Source: Bradyrhizobium sp. SSBR45G
GTDB lineage: Bacteria > Pseudomonadota > Alphaproteobacteria > Rhizobiales > Xanthobacteraceae
Assembly (NCBI RefSeq): GCF_030159255.1
Contig: NZ_BSCT01000010.1
Span: 1 to 64,000 of the forward strand
DNA: 64,000 bases
Direction: 5' to 3'
In this document: positions 29,703 to 39,969 of the stretch, one piece after another
Layout: each line of letters starts with the position of its first letter
Numbering within the stretch: the first letter of the stretch is position 1
The notes under the pieces: generated by a model
The model's input: the letters and a program-made list of their open reading frames with translations, nothing else
The model's database searches: none
Told to the model about the DNA's origin: nothing
Position numbers and translations under genes: made by a program

Positions 29703-30590
29703 ATGACGGAGATCATCGCTGGCGCGACCGTCGATGCGGCGCGGCGGACGCTGGCAGCGCGGTTCGCAGCCGCGGCTCTCGATTCGCCCGAGCTCGACGC
29801 GCGGCTGCTCATCGGCCACGTGCTGCAGCTCGACCTGACCGGCCTCGTGGTGCATGGCCAACGTCCGCTCTCCGCTGCCGATGCTGTGCAGCTGGAAACG
29901 CTGGTGCAGCGCCGGCTGGCCGGCGAGCCGGTCGCCCGGATTCGCGGCATCAAGGAGTTCTGGGGCCTGGAGCTGGCGCTGTCGGCCGATACGCTGGTGC
30001 CGCGGCCGGACACCGAGACCGTGGTCGAGCTCGCGCTGGAGTATCTCGCATCCGGAGGCGACCTGACGCGGCGGCTGCGCATCGCCGATCTCGGCACCGG
30101 CTCTGGCGCCATTTTGCTGGCGCTGCTGTCCGAGCTGCCGCACGCCATCGGCATCGGCACCGACATCAGCATCGGCGCGCTTCAGACCGCGCGGCAGAAT
30201 GCGCGGAGCCACGGGCTTGGCGACCGTGCCGGCTTCGTCGCCTGCTCCTACGCATCAGCCCTCTCAGCTCCTTTCGACCTGATCGTCTCCAACCCGCCCT
30301 ACATCCCGCGCGATGACATCGGCGATCTCGCCATCGACGTCCGCGCCCACGATCCGCTGCGCGCGCTCGACGGCGGCGCCGATGGACTCGACGCCTACCG
30401 GGCCCTGATTCCGCAGGCCGCAGGGCTGCTCGCAATCGACGGCGCGCTGATCGTGGAGGTCGGCCAGGGCCAGAGCGCCGACGTCGCCGGTCTCATGAAA
30501 CAGGCTGGGTTGGCGGCCGATTCGGCGACCATCAAGGCCGATCTTGGAGGTATTCCAAGGGCAGTCATGGCGCTAAAAAAGGTCCGCTAA
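29703..30590 (+). CDS. prmC: Peptide chain release factor N5-glutamine methyltransferase
   Basis: PrmC (HemK), 295 residues, methylates the GGQ glutamine of RF1 and RF2 with SAM. N-terminal helical domain with SPELDARLLIGHVLQLD and RRLAGEPVARIRGIKEFWGL; SAM motif I IADLGTGSGAILLALLSEL; catalytic motif IVSNPPYIPRDDI. ATG 29703 matches the family start better than GTG 29685. It functions with the upstream prfA product. The C-terminus GIPRAVMALKKVR is close to the family norm. Confidence 0.95.
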   Translation: MTEIIAGATVDAARRTLAARFAAAALDSPELDARLLIGHVLQLDLTGLVVHGQRPLSAADAVQLETLVQRRLAGEPVARIRGIKEFWGLELALSADTLVPRPDTETVVELALEYLASGGDLTRRLRIADLGTGSGAILLALLSELPHAIGIGTDISIGALQTARQNARSHGLGDRAGFVACSYASALSAPFDLIVSNPPYIPRDDIGDLAIDVRAHDPLRALDGGADGLDAYRALIPQAAGLLAIDGALIVEVGQGQSADVAGLMKQAGLAADSATIKADLGGIPRAVMALKKVR

Positions 30591-31099
30591 AGGCTGGTCG
30601 ATCCAGAAAAAGCTCTTGGAATATCCCCCGGGAGCGACTACGTTCCTTTCATAGCATCGGCGCAGGCCCCGCTGAGCGGTATTCAAGGAACACCGCCGCG
30701 GAGAGAGATGCCAGAGAGCCGCGCCGGGCGATTGGTTCCAGAACGCAGATCTGATGAGCGCGAGAGCCGAGCGGCTGCGCAGCCCACGACTGCAAAGCGA
30801 ACGAAAGCCTGACTTTGCACTTGAGGTCTTACGCGAAGCAAACTGGGTCGGTCGTGGCGCGTGTCGCCCTGGCTGCCTGATGACGTGGTTCGCCGGCCGA
30901 GAGGGCTGGTGGGTGGGGAACGCGTGTTGAACGCGCTTTTGTCGAGCGAATCGGCTGTCGATCACATCGGCATGGATGCGAACCGGCATAGGTCCAGGCC
31001 GGCATGTCGGAACCGGCATGCGTCGGATGGCACCCCATGGACCGCGCGCCAAGCGCCCGGGCCGCAATACAGCATTTCACGACGGTATCGGTACTCCGA
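30591..31099. other. Long intergenic region, no gene recognised
   Basis: Between prmC and the DUF4167 gene (568 bases in all). The open frames here overlap each other without family resemblance or a good ribosome site. A loose cluster of CCGGCAT words lies at about 30984-31020. A promoter and leader for the DUF4167 gene are likely within the last 150 bases, but I cannot place them. Confidence 0.5.
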
Positions 31100-31129
31100 T
31101 GACAATTAGTGCTCTGACAATCAGTGCTC
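31100..31129. repeat. Tandem 15-bp direct repeat upstream of the DUF4167 gene
   Basis: TGACAATTAGTGCTC (31100-31114) is followed immediately by TGACAATCAGTGCTC (31115-31129), one mismatch. It ends 29 bases before the ATG at 31159, so it lies in the leader or promoter and could be a doubled protein-binding site or a slippage duplication. Confidence 0.8.
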
Positions 31130-31158
31130 CTATCGCAGGGTTGGAATAAAGGCAGGAC

Positions 31159-32025
31159 ATGAGAAACGGTCAAAACAACAAGCGGATGCGCAACCGCAAC
31201 AGCGGCGGGAATAACAACAACAATAACCGGCGCGGCCAGAATCCGCTGACCAGGGTGTTCGAGTCCAACGGGCCGGACATCAAGATCCGCGGCACCGCCT
31301 CTCATGTCGCCGAGAAATACGTCCAGCTTGCCCGCGACGCCCGCTCCTCGGGGGATCCTGTTGCCGCCGAGAACTACTACCAGCACGCCGAGCACTATTT
31401 CCGCCTGATCGCGGCGGCCCAGGAGCAGTTCCGCCAGAACCAGCCGCAGCCGCGCAGCACCGATGACCTGACCGTCGACGACCTCGACGATGATGGCGAG
31501 AGCTTTTCGAATTTCGGCCAGGAGCCCGGCTTCGTTCCTGCCCAGCCGCAACCTCAGCCTCAGCCTCAGCCGTTCATGCGCGAGGGCGGCCAGCGCGAGC
31601 GTGGCGACAACCAGCAGCCCTATCAGCGTGATCCGCAGCAGCCGCGTGAGCACCGCGAAGCGCGCGAGCATCGCCAACCCCGAGAGCATCGCGAGCCGAG
31701 AGAGCCGCGGGAGCTTCGCGAGCCACGGGAGCCTCGTGAGCAGCGCGACCCCCAGGAGCATCGCGAGCGGGAGCCGCGCGAGCACCGCGAACGTCCCCAG
31801 CCCGCCCAGTATCAGCCGCAACCGCAGCCTGTGATCGCCGACAGCGGGGTAGACCGTTTGCCGTCCTTCATCACCGGCCCGCAGCCGCAGATCGCCAGCG
31901 CACCGGCGGCCTTCGAGGGCGCCGCCGAGCGCTATCCGCGCCGCCGCCGCCGTCCGCATGGCCCGCGTCCGGAGGCCGCTGCAGCGGCCCCTGCCCCGAG
32001 CGAGGATCTCAATTCCGGCGAGTGA
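31159..32025 (+). CDS. DUF4167 domain protein with Arg/Glu/His-rich repeats
   Basis: A 288-residue protein. The conserved DUF4167 part is residues 1-100: an Asn/Arg-rich start (NSGGNNNNNNRRGQNPLTRV), then FESNGPDIKIRGTASHVAEK and SSGDPVAAENYYQHAEHYFR, the family core in Rhizobiales. The rest is low complexity: Pro/Gln stretches, then irregular repeats of RE-H/P-RE units (about 150-210), and a basic end (RYPRRRRRPHGPRPEA). The composition suggests nucleic-acid binding; function is not known to me. A strong rho-independent terminator follows the stop, and a tandem repeat precedes the start, so it is probably a single-gene unit. Confidence 0.88.
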   Translation: MRNGQNNKRMRNRNSGGNNNNNNRRGQNPLTRVFESNGPDIKIRGTASHVAEKYVQLARDARSSGDPVAAENYYQHAEHYFRLIAAAQEQFRQNQPQPRSTDDLTVDDLDDDGESFSNFGQEPGFVPAQPQPQPQPQPFMREGGQRERGDNQQPYQRDPQQPREHREAREHRQPREHREPREPRELREPREPREQRDPQEHREREPREHRERPQPAQYQPQPQPVIADSGVDRLPSFITGPQPQIASAPAAFEGAAERYPRRRRRPHGPRPEAAAAAPAPSEDLNSGE

Positions 32026-32052
32026 TCGTTCCGATCCATCGTGACGTGACGA

Positions 32053-32084
32053 AGCGGGCAGGCCAAGCGGCCTGCCCGCTTTTT
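32053..32084 (+). terminator. Rho-independent terminator of the DUF4167 gene
   Basis: A 12-bp perfect stem AGCGGGCAGGCC / GGCCTGCCCGCT with loop AAGC, followed by TTTT, starting 28 bases after the DUF4167 stop. Confidence 0.9.
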
Positions 32085-32119
32085 CGTGCGCGCATCAAGA
32101 TGTCCTCAGCCGGCGCAGA

Positions 32120-32887
32120 TCAGCGCTGGTCATCCGAAGCGGGGTGAGAACTGAGATTGGAGCCTTGCGCTGACGGTGCCGGCGTCAGCACCGGCTCGAG
32201 GCGCGGGATCAGCCTGATGCGCTCGCGCCGCGCCGGGATCACGCGATAGACCTGCTTGGTCGCCTCGACGATGTGAACCCCGGCAAACGGCAGCGACAGC
32301 GCCGCGCCGACCCGCTCCCAGGCCATCGCCGACTTCAGGAACCAGCCGCCGACCGGCGGCATGAACAGCGCCTCGCCCCAGGCGCTCGGCGTGAACCAGG
32401 TCTGCCGCAGCAGTTGGGTGATCTGCGAGCGCGAATAGGGCCGGCCGTGACCGAACGGGGTGTTGTCGGTGCGGGTCCAGACGCCGCGCCGGTTGGGTAT
32501 CACGATGATCATGCGTCCCGCTGGCGCCAGCACCCGCCACATTTCGCGCAGCAGCCCGGCGGGATCATCCGACATTTCCAGCGCATGCACGATCAGGATA
32601 CGGTCGACGGCGGCATCCGGCAGCGGCAGCGAGAACTCGTCGACCAGCGAGGCCAGCGTGGGCCGGGCCGTCGGCCACTTCAGCACGCCCTGCGCGGCCG
32701 GCATGAAGGCAATGCAACGTTCCGAATCCTCCCGGAACAGGCCCAGATACGGCGTCGGGTAGCCGATGCCGAGCACGCGCTGCCCGGCCGCGCTCGGCCA
32801 GCGCGCGCGGATGCCGCGGTTGATCAGGAGCCGGGCGACGATCCCGAGGCGACCCGAATAGAAATTCCGCAGATCGATCACGTCCAT
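32120..32887 (-). CDS. Class I SAM-dependent methyltransferase
   Basis: A 255-residue methyltransferase-like protein. VLGIGYPTPYLGLFREDSER takes the place of SAM motif I, and the Methyltransf_11 pattern continues with FSLPLPDAAVDRILIVHALE, MWRVLAPAGRMIIVIPNRRG. The region ARWPSAAGQRVLGIGYPTPY and GRPYSRSQITQLL recall alphaproteobacterial proteins next to gloB. The substrate is unknown. ATG 32887 (MDVIDLRNFYSG) is preferred, ATG 32893 is possible; the reading frame stays open to 33898 but that part is antisense to gloB. It is divergent from gloB, whose product belongs to methylglyoxal detoxification. Confidence 0.82.
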   Translation of the reverse strand: MDVIDLRNFYSGRLGIVARLLINRGIRARWPSAAGQRVLGIGYPTPYLGLFREDSERCIAFMPAAQGVLKWPTARPTLASLVDEFSLPLPDAAVDRILIVHALEMSDDPAGLLREMWRVLAPAGRMIIVIPNRRGVWTRTDNTPFGHGRPYSRSQITQLLRQTWFTPSAWGEALFMPPVGGWFLKSAMAWERVGAALSLPFAGVHIVEATKQVYRVIPARRERIRLIPRLEPVLTPAPSAQGSNLSSHPASDDQR

Positions 32888-33085
32888 GAACATGAATGTA
32901 CCATGCCGCAGCAGCCCGCCGCGCGCCCAATATTGCGTTGCGCCTGCAGCGTTAACGCCATATCTCTGCCGCCGCGAGATGGCGGAGCACACCGCGACGC
33001 TGCGCCCCAGGGCTCCTCTCTCACGACATCTGCCATCACGCGCGGCACGCGTCGTGCCCCGCCCGGTACCGCCGACGGAGACATC

Positions 33086-33853
33086 ATGGCCGCCGACATC
33101 CGCGTTTTCACCTGCCTGTCCGACAATTTCGGCTACCTGATCCACGATCCCGTGACCGGCGCCACCGCGTCGATCGACGCCCCCGAAGCCGGTCCGATCG
33201 GCCGCCAGCTGGAGGCCGAGGGCTGGACCCTGACCGACATCCTGATCACACATCATCACCACGACCATGTCGGCGGCGTCGCCGCGCTGAAGCAGCGCTA
33301 TGGCTGCCGCGTAGTGGCACCGCACGACAAGACGACGGCGATCGCCGATGTCGATCTGCGCGTGGCCCATGGCGACGTCGTCAAGATCGGCGACCTGCTC
33401 GCACGCGTGCTGGAGACGCCGGGCCACACGCTCGACCACGTGTCCTACGTGTTCGATGCCGACAAGGCCGTGTTCGCCGCCGATACGCTGTTCTCGATCG
33501 GCTGCGGCCGCGTGTTCGAGGGCACCTATCCGATGATGTGGGATTCGCTTCTGAAGCTGCGCACGCTGCCCGATGATTTCAGGCTCTATTGCGGCCACGA
33601 ATACACCGCCTCGAACGTCAAGTTCGCTCTGACCGTCGATCCCGACAACGAGGCGCTGAAGGCGCGCGCCGCCGAGGTTACACGGCTCCGTGCCGCCAAC
33701 CAGCCCACCATCCCTGTGCTGCTCGGTGCGGAGAAGCAGGCCAACGTTTTTCTGCGCGCCGATGATCCGGCGGTCGCCGTCAGGCTTCGCATGAAGGGCG
33801 CCAGCACCGAAGAGGTGTTCGGCGAGCTGCGCGAACGCAAGAACAAGTCGTGA
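33086..33853 (+). CDS. gloB: Hydroxyacylglutathione hydrolase (glyoxalase II)
   Basis: Glyoxalase II, 255 residues, hydrolyses S-lactoylglutathione to lactate and glutathione. Metallo-beta-lactamase fold with the binuclear metal motif THHHHDHVGG (His56 to His61), the later ligands in ETPGHTLDHV, VFAADTLFSIGCGRVFEG, and YCGHEYTASN. The C-terminal helical domain binding glutathione is present, ending GELRERK. ATG 33086 follows GGAG by five bases. The next gene, a cupin, starts 16 bases after the stop and is likely in the same transcript. Confidence 0.96.
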   Translation: MAADIRVFTCLSDNFGYLIHDPVTGATASIDAPEAGPIGRQLEAEGWTLTDILITHHHHDHVGGVAALKQRYGCRVVAPHDKTTAIADVDLRVAHGDVVKIGDLLARVLETPGHTLDHVSYVFDADKAVFAADTLFSIGCGRVFEGTYPMMWDSLLKLRTLPDDFRLYCGHEYTASNVKFALTVDPDNEALKARAAEVTRLRAANQPTIPVLLGAEKQANVFLRADDPAVAVRLRMKGASTEEVFGELRERKNKS

Positions 33854-33869
33854 GGCGGGGGTCACGGCA

Positions 33870-34304
33870 ATGACCACGCTCTCCGCCGCCGACATCATCG
33901 CGCGTCTCGGCCTGCAGCCTCACCCGGAAGGGGGGCATTTCCGCGAGACGTTCCGCGACACGGCCGTCGACGCCGGGGGACGGGCGGCGTCGACGCTGAT
34001 CTATTTCCTGCTGGCCCGCGGTGAACGGTCGCATTGGCACAAGGTCGATGCCGTCGAGACCTGGCACTACTATGCGGGTGCGCCACTGACGCTGCGCATG
34101 GCCAGCGAAGCTGGCGCGCCACACACGACGACGCTGGGCATCGATCTCGCGGCCGGCCAGCGGCCGCAGGCGGTCGTGCCCGCCCATGCGTGGCAGGCCG
34201 CCGAGAGCACCGGCGACTGGACGCTGGTCGGCTGCACGGTCGCGCCGGGTTTTGAATTTGCGGGGTTCGAACTCGCCCCTCCGGGCTGGGAGCCGCCGGT
34301 CTGA
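33870..34304 (+). CDS. Cupin family protein (DUF985)
   Basis: A 144-residue cupin of the DUF985/cupin_5 family: IIARLGLQPHPEGGHFRETF, TLIYFLLARGERSHWHKVDA and VETWHYYAGAPLTLRM, then GCTVAPGFEFAGFELAPPGW. His and Glu residues in HWHKVD and HPEGGHF could bind a metal. Function is unknown; relatives are small sugar or metabolite-binding proteins. It is coupled to gloB with 16 bases between. Its stop is one base from the stop of the convergent GGDEF/EAL gene. Confidence 0.88.
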   Translation: MTTLSAADIIARLGLQPHPEGGHFRETFRDTAVDAGGRAASTLIYFLLARGERSHWHKVDAVETWHYYAGAPLTLRMASEAGAPHTTTLGIDLAAGQRPQAVVPAHAWQAAESTGDWTLVGCTVAPGFEFAGFELAPPGWEPPV

Positions 34305-34305
34305 A

Positions 34306-36330
34306 TCAGGCGCTGGCGCCGGCGACCTTGACGCCGGCCGGCTCGGCGAAGCGCTGACGCTCCTTGGCGAGAAAGCCGGAGATCGCGTCGGCCGGCATCG
34401 GCTCGGCGAAGTAGTAGCCCTGGATGTAGTCGGCGCCGAGACGTTTCAGGCAGTCGAGCTGCTCCTTGGTCTCGACGCCTTCGACGACGCAGGAAATCTC
34501 CATGTCGGCGCACAGGCCGGTCAGCGACTTGATGATCTTGTGGCTCACCGGATTGGCATTGACGTCGCGCACGAAGCTGCGGTCGACCTTGAGCTTGTCG
34601 AGCGGCAGCCGATGGATGTGGCTGAGCGATGAGTAGCCGGTGCCGAAATCGTCCAGCGAGATGCCGCAGCCAAGCGCCTTCAGCGCCGCGATCGACTGCT
34701 CGGCGCGGGCAAAATCGAAGGTGACGGCGGTCTCCGTGATCTCGAACTCGATGCGGCGCGGCGCAACGCCGCTGGCCTGGACCACCGAAATCAGCGGCAG
34801 GATCCCCTCGGGCGCGCAGATGTCGTGCGCAGAGAGATTGAACGAGATGCGGATGTCGTCGGGCCAGGTCCGCGCCACCGCCAGCGCCTTCACCAGCAGG
34901 AAGCGGGTCAGACTGCGGATCACGCCGATCCGCTCGGCCGCCGGAATGAAGCTTGCCGGCGACACCGCACCCAGCTTGGGACTGCGCCAGCGGGCCAGCA
35001 CCTCGAAGCCGGTGGTGCGTGAATTCGTGGCGTCCATGATCGGCTGGAACGCGAGACCCATCTCGCTTTCGAAATCGGCCGTGCGCAGCAGGTGCTCGAT
35101 CACGCTGCGGCTGCGGATCTCCGCCTCCAGCTCGCTCGAGAAGATGATGGCCTGGCCGCGGGCGCGGCGCTTGGCGTGGTAGAGCGCGTAGTCGGCGCAC
35201 TCATAGAGCGCGTCCGCGGCCGTGGCCGAGCGCGGATAGAGCGCAAACCCGGTCGAGCACGACAGGCCGGTATGCGTCGTGTCGAACTGATAGGGCAGCT
35301 TGATCAGATCGGTGATCTGGCGCCCGAGCGTCAGCAGGTCGTCGTCGGTCGGATTGCCGATGACGACCAGGCCGAACTCGTCGCCGCCGAGGCGGGCCAG
35401 ATGGACCTGGGAGCCGCGGGTTTCGCAGACATCACGGATACGGCGGGCAGCTTCCATCAGGACGCGATCGCCGACCGTGTGGCCATAGGTGTCGTTGATC
35501 GGCTTGAAGCCGTCGAGATCGATGATGCCGACCGCGAGCCGCGTGCCGTCACGCTCGGCCTCGGCGAAGGCATGGGTGAGCTCGGAGAAGAAGCGCCGCC
35601 GGTTTGGAAGGTCGGTCAGCGAATCCAGATTGGCGAGACGGAAGTTCTCGTCGGACAGCGCCTGTGTCGCCGCCTGCTCGGCGAGCAGCGACTTGCGGCT
35701 GGCGACCAGCGCGGCGAAGTCGCGGTAATAGATGAACAGCACCGTGACCATGGCGCCGGACACCAGCAGCTGATTGACCGCGATGGCCCGCAGCGCATGG
35801 ACGCCGGTGGCCATGAAGAAGATCACATAGGGAACGATCACCACGAGGGTCACGATCAACGCCGCCGATCGCAGATGCATCAGGCAGAAGATGATGCCGA
35901 TGACCGTGACGGCCATGTAGAACGCGACCTGCCCCTGGGCAAACGGATCGCCATAGGGGAACAGCGCGAACGACCAGACGACGAACAGCGCTCCGATCGG
36001 CCCGGCAATCCGGTTGGTGACGCGCAGATTGTGCAGCACCTCGGCGTCGCTGACAGCGCTGTCGTTCTGGCGCAGCCACCACAGCATGCGAACGCCGGTG
36101 ATGGTCGTGAGCAGCGCCGGGACCGAAACGGTTAGCAATGTCGGCGCCAGCGGCAGGAACGTATAGGCGAGCGCAAGGCTGTTGGTGATCAGAATGAAAT
36201 AAAGCAGCGGAACCTGCTTGGAGAAGGCCTGGAACTGGGCGCGCGTCAGCTCGGGATTGTCCGCGGGCACGCGAAACAAGTTCCCCGCGCGAGCGATGTA
36301 ACGTCTCACGTCCGGCATCCGCCGCCCCAT
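34306..36330 (-). CDS. Membrane GGDEF/EAL protein (cyclic di-GMP)
   Basis: A 674-residue inner-membrane protein. About seven hydrophobic segments in the first 220 residues form a sensory membrane domain. A GGDEF domain follows with LTDLPNRRRFF and an intact LGGDEFGLV near residue 314, so diguanylate cyclase activity is possible. The EAL domain has EVL instead of EAL (FEVLARW near 441), but keeps FNLSAHD, EITETAV, DDFGTGYSS, KVDRSFV, VEGVE and the QGYYF glutamine, so it may still be a phosphodiesterase. ATG 36330 was chosen for its upstream GAGAG; ATG 36342 and 36318 are alternatives. Convergent with the cupin gene. Confidence 0.9.
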   Translation of the reverse strand: MGRRMPDVRRYIARAGNLFRVPADNPELTRAQFQAFSKQVPLLYFILITNSLALAYTFLPLAPTLLTVSVPALLTTITGVRMLWWLRQNDSAVSDAEVLHNLRVTNRIAGPIGALFVVWSFALFPYGDPFAQGQVAFYMAVTVIGIIFCLMHLRSAALIVTLVVIVPYVIFFMATGVHALRAIAVNQLLVSGAMVTVLFIYYRDFAALVASRKSLLAEQAATQALSDENFRLANLDSLTDLPNRRRFFSELTHAFAEAERDGTRLAVGIIDLDGFKPINDTYGHTVGDRVLMEAARRIRDVCETRGSQVHLARLGGDEFGLVVIGNPTDDDLLTLGRQITDLIKLPYQFDTTHTGLSCSTGFALYPRSATAADALYECADYALYHAKRRARGQAIIFSSELEAEIRSRSVIEHLLRTADFESEMGLAFQPIMDATNSRTTGFEVLARWRSPKLGAVSPASFIPAAERIGVIRSLTRFLLVKALAVARTWPDDIRISFNLSAHDICAPEGILPLISVVQASGVAPRRIEFEITETAVTFDFARAEQSIAALKALGCGISLDDFGTGYSSLSHIHRLPLDKLKVDRSFVRDVNANPVSHKIIKSLTGLCADMEISCVVEGVETKEQLDCLKRLGADYIQGYYFAEPMPADAISGFLAKERQRFAEPAGVKVAGASA

Positions 36331-36558
36331 TGCCACTCTCATTCGTGGCCAGTCTTGCGCATGCCGGGTAAAGGCCACGTTAGGTGCAGATGGGCGGGGG
36401 CCTAATCGACGGTTGCAATCTACCGGCCGATGACTGCCATCGGCTTCTCGATTAAGCACGCAGCAAGGATAACAAGCGGATTCGTGCGGCAACGCCTGAG
36501 GCGTACGCCCGAACGCCATGAACCGGGATGCTCGACTCGTGCCGGAAGTCCCTCGCGC

Positions 36559-37431
36559 TCAGCGACGGCGCAGAAGAAACAGGTCCTTGGCTGCGATCAG
36601 GCCACCGCCTGCGATGAGCAGCGCGGCGAGCGCGACCGCAGCGCTCGGCCGGGCGTAGCCGGCGAGAATGAGGAAGGCGGTCGACAGTAGCGGCGTGGCA
36701 TAGGACGCCGCACCGAGTACGCGGATGTCGCCGCGCTTCATGCCGACATCCCAGGCGTAGAACGCAGCACCGACGGGGCCAATGCCGAGGCCGGCGACTG
36801 CAAGCCACTGAATTGCGCCATCAGGCCAGACCGTCGGCTCGACTGCGGCATGCACCACGGCCGCGAGCAGCGAGGTTGCGAGGCAGAAGCCGGCGACGGC
36901 GTCGGTCGGCACCGCTTTGAGGCGGCGTGACAGCACCGAATAGATCGCCCAAACGAACGCCGCGACGAAGGCCGCGGCCAACCCCGGCAGCTGGCTCGCG
37001 GCGAAGCTCGCGCCATTGCCGGCGAACAGCAGCGCGGTGCCGACGAGGCCGAGCACGGCCCCGATGACGTGGTGGATCGCCAGCCGCTCACCGGGCAGCA
37101 GGGCCGAGAACAGGACGATCAGCAGCGGCCAGAGATAGTTCAACAGCCCGGCTTCCGCCGGCGGCGCGAAGCGCAAGGCCAGGAAATACAGCGCGTGATA
37201 GCCGAACAGCCCGCCGACCCCGACCGCCCAGGCCGCCACCGGCTGCCGCAGCACCTGCAGCCCGTCCGGCCGGCGGAACAGCGCGAGCAGGCCGACCACA
37301 CCGCCAACAGCAAAGGTCATGGCCGCAAGCTGGAAGGCGGGGATCGTGCCGGTCGCCACCGTCAACAACGCGAGCAGCGACCACATCATGATCGCGGTCA
37401 GGCCGATCAGGGTCGCAGTTCGCTGTGACAT
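36559..37431 (-). CDS. DMT exporter, YddG-like
   Basis: A 290-residue, ten-segment EamA-family membrane protein. It starts TLIGLTAIMMWSLLALLTVA, with the characteristic FAPPAEAGLLNYLWPLLIVL in repeat one and DVGMKRGDIRVLGAASYATP in repeat two, a pattern of YddG (aromatic amino acid exporter) and relatives. The exact substrate is not proven. ATG 37431 has GGAG ten bases upstream; the longer frame to 37470 adds a basic segment. It stands alone between the GGDEF/EAL gene and phaB. Confidence 0.85.
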   Translation of the reverse strand: MSQRTATLIGLTAIMMWSLLALLTVATGTIPAFQLAAMTFAVGGVVGLLALFRRPDGLQVLRQPVAAWAVGVGGLFGYHALYFLALRFAPPAEAGLLNYLWPLLIVLFSALLPGERLAIHHVIGAVLGLVGTALLFAGNGASFAASQLPGLAAAFVAAFVWAIYSVLSRRLKAVPTDAVAGFCLATSLLAAVVHAAVEPTVWPDGAIQWLAVAGLGIGPVGAAFYAWDVGMKRGDIRVLGAASYATPLLSTAFLILAGYARPSAAVALAALLIAGGGLIAAKDLFLLRRR

Positions 37432-37518
37432 CGGGGTCAGGCTCCGTCGCGGCCGGTCGATGGCGGCCATTCACGCGTCGCCCACGGCGAGCAACATGGC
37501 GGGCAACCCCAGAGACGT

Positions 37519-37545
37519 GAATGCCCGCGACGAGCGCGGGCATTC
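37519..37545. repeat. Palindrome between the YddG-like gene and phaB
   Basis: GAATGCCCGCG / CGCGGGCATTC, an 11-bp perfect stem with a 5-base loop and no T tract. It lies 50 bases downstream of phaB on the minus strand; it may be a dispersed repeat or an mRNA-end hairpin. Confidence 0.75.
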
Positions 37546-37595
37546 GTTGTCTTAACCGCAGACGGCGTCGGGAAGCAACGCCGACGACGACGGGA

Positions 37596-38321
37596 TCACG
37601 CCATGTACTGGCCGCCGTTGACCGACAGTGTCGAGCCGGTGATCGCGCCGGCCTCATCGGCGGCAAGGAACACGACGGTGCGCGCGATCTCCTCGGGCTC
37701 GCCGAGGCGGCCGACGGGGATCAGCGGCAGGATGGACTTCTCGAGCACGTCCTTCGGCACCGCCTGCACCATCTCGGTGTTGATATAGCCGGGGCAGATC
37801 ACGTTGACGGTGATGCCGGCCTTGGCGGTCTCCAGCGCCAGCGCCTTGGTGAAGCCGATGTCGCCCGCCTTCGCGGCGGAGTAGTTGACCTGGCCGAACT
37901 GGCCCTTCTGGCCGTTGATCGAGGAGATGTTGATGATGCGGCCGAACTTGCGCGCGCGCATGCCCTCGATGACCGGGCGGGTCATGTTGAACAGCGAGCC
38001 GAGATTGGTGTTGATGACGGCGCTCCACTGCTCGAGCGTCATCTTGTGAAAGGCGCCGTCGCGGGTGATGCCGGCATTGTTGATCAGCACGTCGATCGGC
38101 CCGAGTTCGGCTTCGACCTTCTTGATCCCTTCGGAGCAGGCGTCGAACGAGCTGACGTCCCATTTGTAGACGGGGATCTCGGTCTCGCTCTTGAACTTCT
38201 CCGCAGCGGCATCGTTGCCGCCGTAATTCGCTGCGACCTTGTATCCCGCCGCCTTCAGCGCCTTGCTGATTGCAGCGCCGATCCCGCGCGTTCCCCCCGT
38301 CACCAACGCTACACGTGCCAT
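37596..38321 (-). CDS. phaB: Acetoacetyl-CoA reductase
   Basis: PhaB, 241 residues, reduces acetoacetyl-CoA to (R)-3-hydroxybutyryl-CoA with NADPH, the second step of polyhydroxybutyrate synthesis. SDR signatures: VTGGTRGIGAAI (residues 8-19), NNAG (81-84), and the catalytic Ser134, Tyr147, Lys151 (NISSINGQKGQFGQVNYSAA then K). GYINTEMVQAVP is typical of PhaB. AGGGAAGGA lies upstream of ATG 38321. It is downstream of phaA in the same direction, but a terminator-like hairpin sits between them. Confidence 0.95.
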   Translation of the reverse strand: MARVALVTGGTRGIGAAISKALKAAGYKVAANYGGNDAAAEKFKSETEIPVYKWDVSSFDACSEGIKKVEAELGPIDVLINNAGITRDGAFHKMTLEQWSAVINTNLGSLFNMTRPVIEGMRARKFGRIINISSINGQKGQFGQVNYSAAKAGDIGFTKALALETAKAGITVNVICPGYINTEMVQAVPKDVLEKSILPLIPVGRLGEPEEIARTVVFLAADEAGAITGSTLSVNGGQYMA

Positions 38322-38498
38322 GTCGAATCCTTCCCTCGATGACTGTTCGCACGACGACAACCTCTGGATGCCGGCGTGCATACCCGTTGTTATTGGATCA
38401 CGTCCGTCCTTGCGGCAATCATCTCACCACCGGGACGTCCATGTTCAACTGCATTTTTTTAGTAGCCGATTATGCGACGTGTTTGACGGACATCAAGA

Positions 38499-38528
38499 AC
38501 AAAACGCCCGGCGAAATCGCCGGGCGTT
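38499..38528 (-). terminator. Terminator between phaA and phaB
   Basis: On the minus strand AACGCCCGGCGA / TCGCCGGGCGTT followed by TTG and more T-rich sequence, starting about 62 bases after the phaA stop. It would end or attenuate phaA transcription before phaB. Confidence 0.8.
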
Positions 38529-38590
38529 GATCTTTAGTTGAGGCGGATGCGATTGCGAAGGCCGAACGGTTCGCAATCCGTGCCGTCTTT

Positions 38591-39769
<1,179 letters not shown>

Positions 39770-39969
39770 GGGCATCTCCTGAGGTTCTTGATCTTGGGAC
39801 GTGAAAGCGAGGGCTTGAGAGCTTGGGAGGTATTTGAAATGAAAACGAGTTTTTCAATTCACGGTCGTGCCGGCCGTCCGCAAGCCCCGGATTGGCAGTC
39901 GCGCAACCTTCGCTCATCATCCTGTTAACGTCGTTGCGACATGTCAATTGGCGGCAACAGCAATTCCTG

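Noticed and set aside
30591..31099. A tRNA or known small RNA in the gap before the DUF4167 gene
   Set aside because: No cloverleaf, CCA-end or box motif could be found by reading both strands.
31490..31834. Ser/Arg-rich 114-codon frame inside the DUF4167 gene
   Set aside because: It is the repetitive region of that gene read in a shifted frame.
32888..33898. Upstream continuation of the minus-strand methyltransferase frame
   Set aside because: It is antisense to gloB and shows no methyltransferase pattern.
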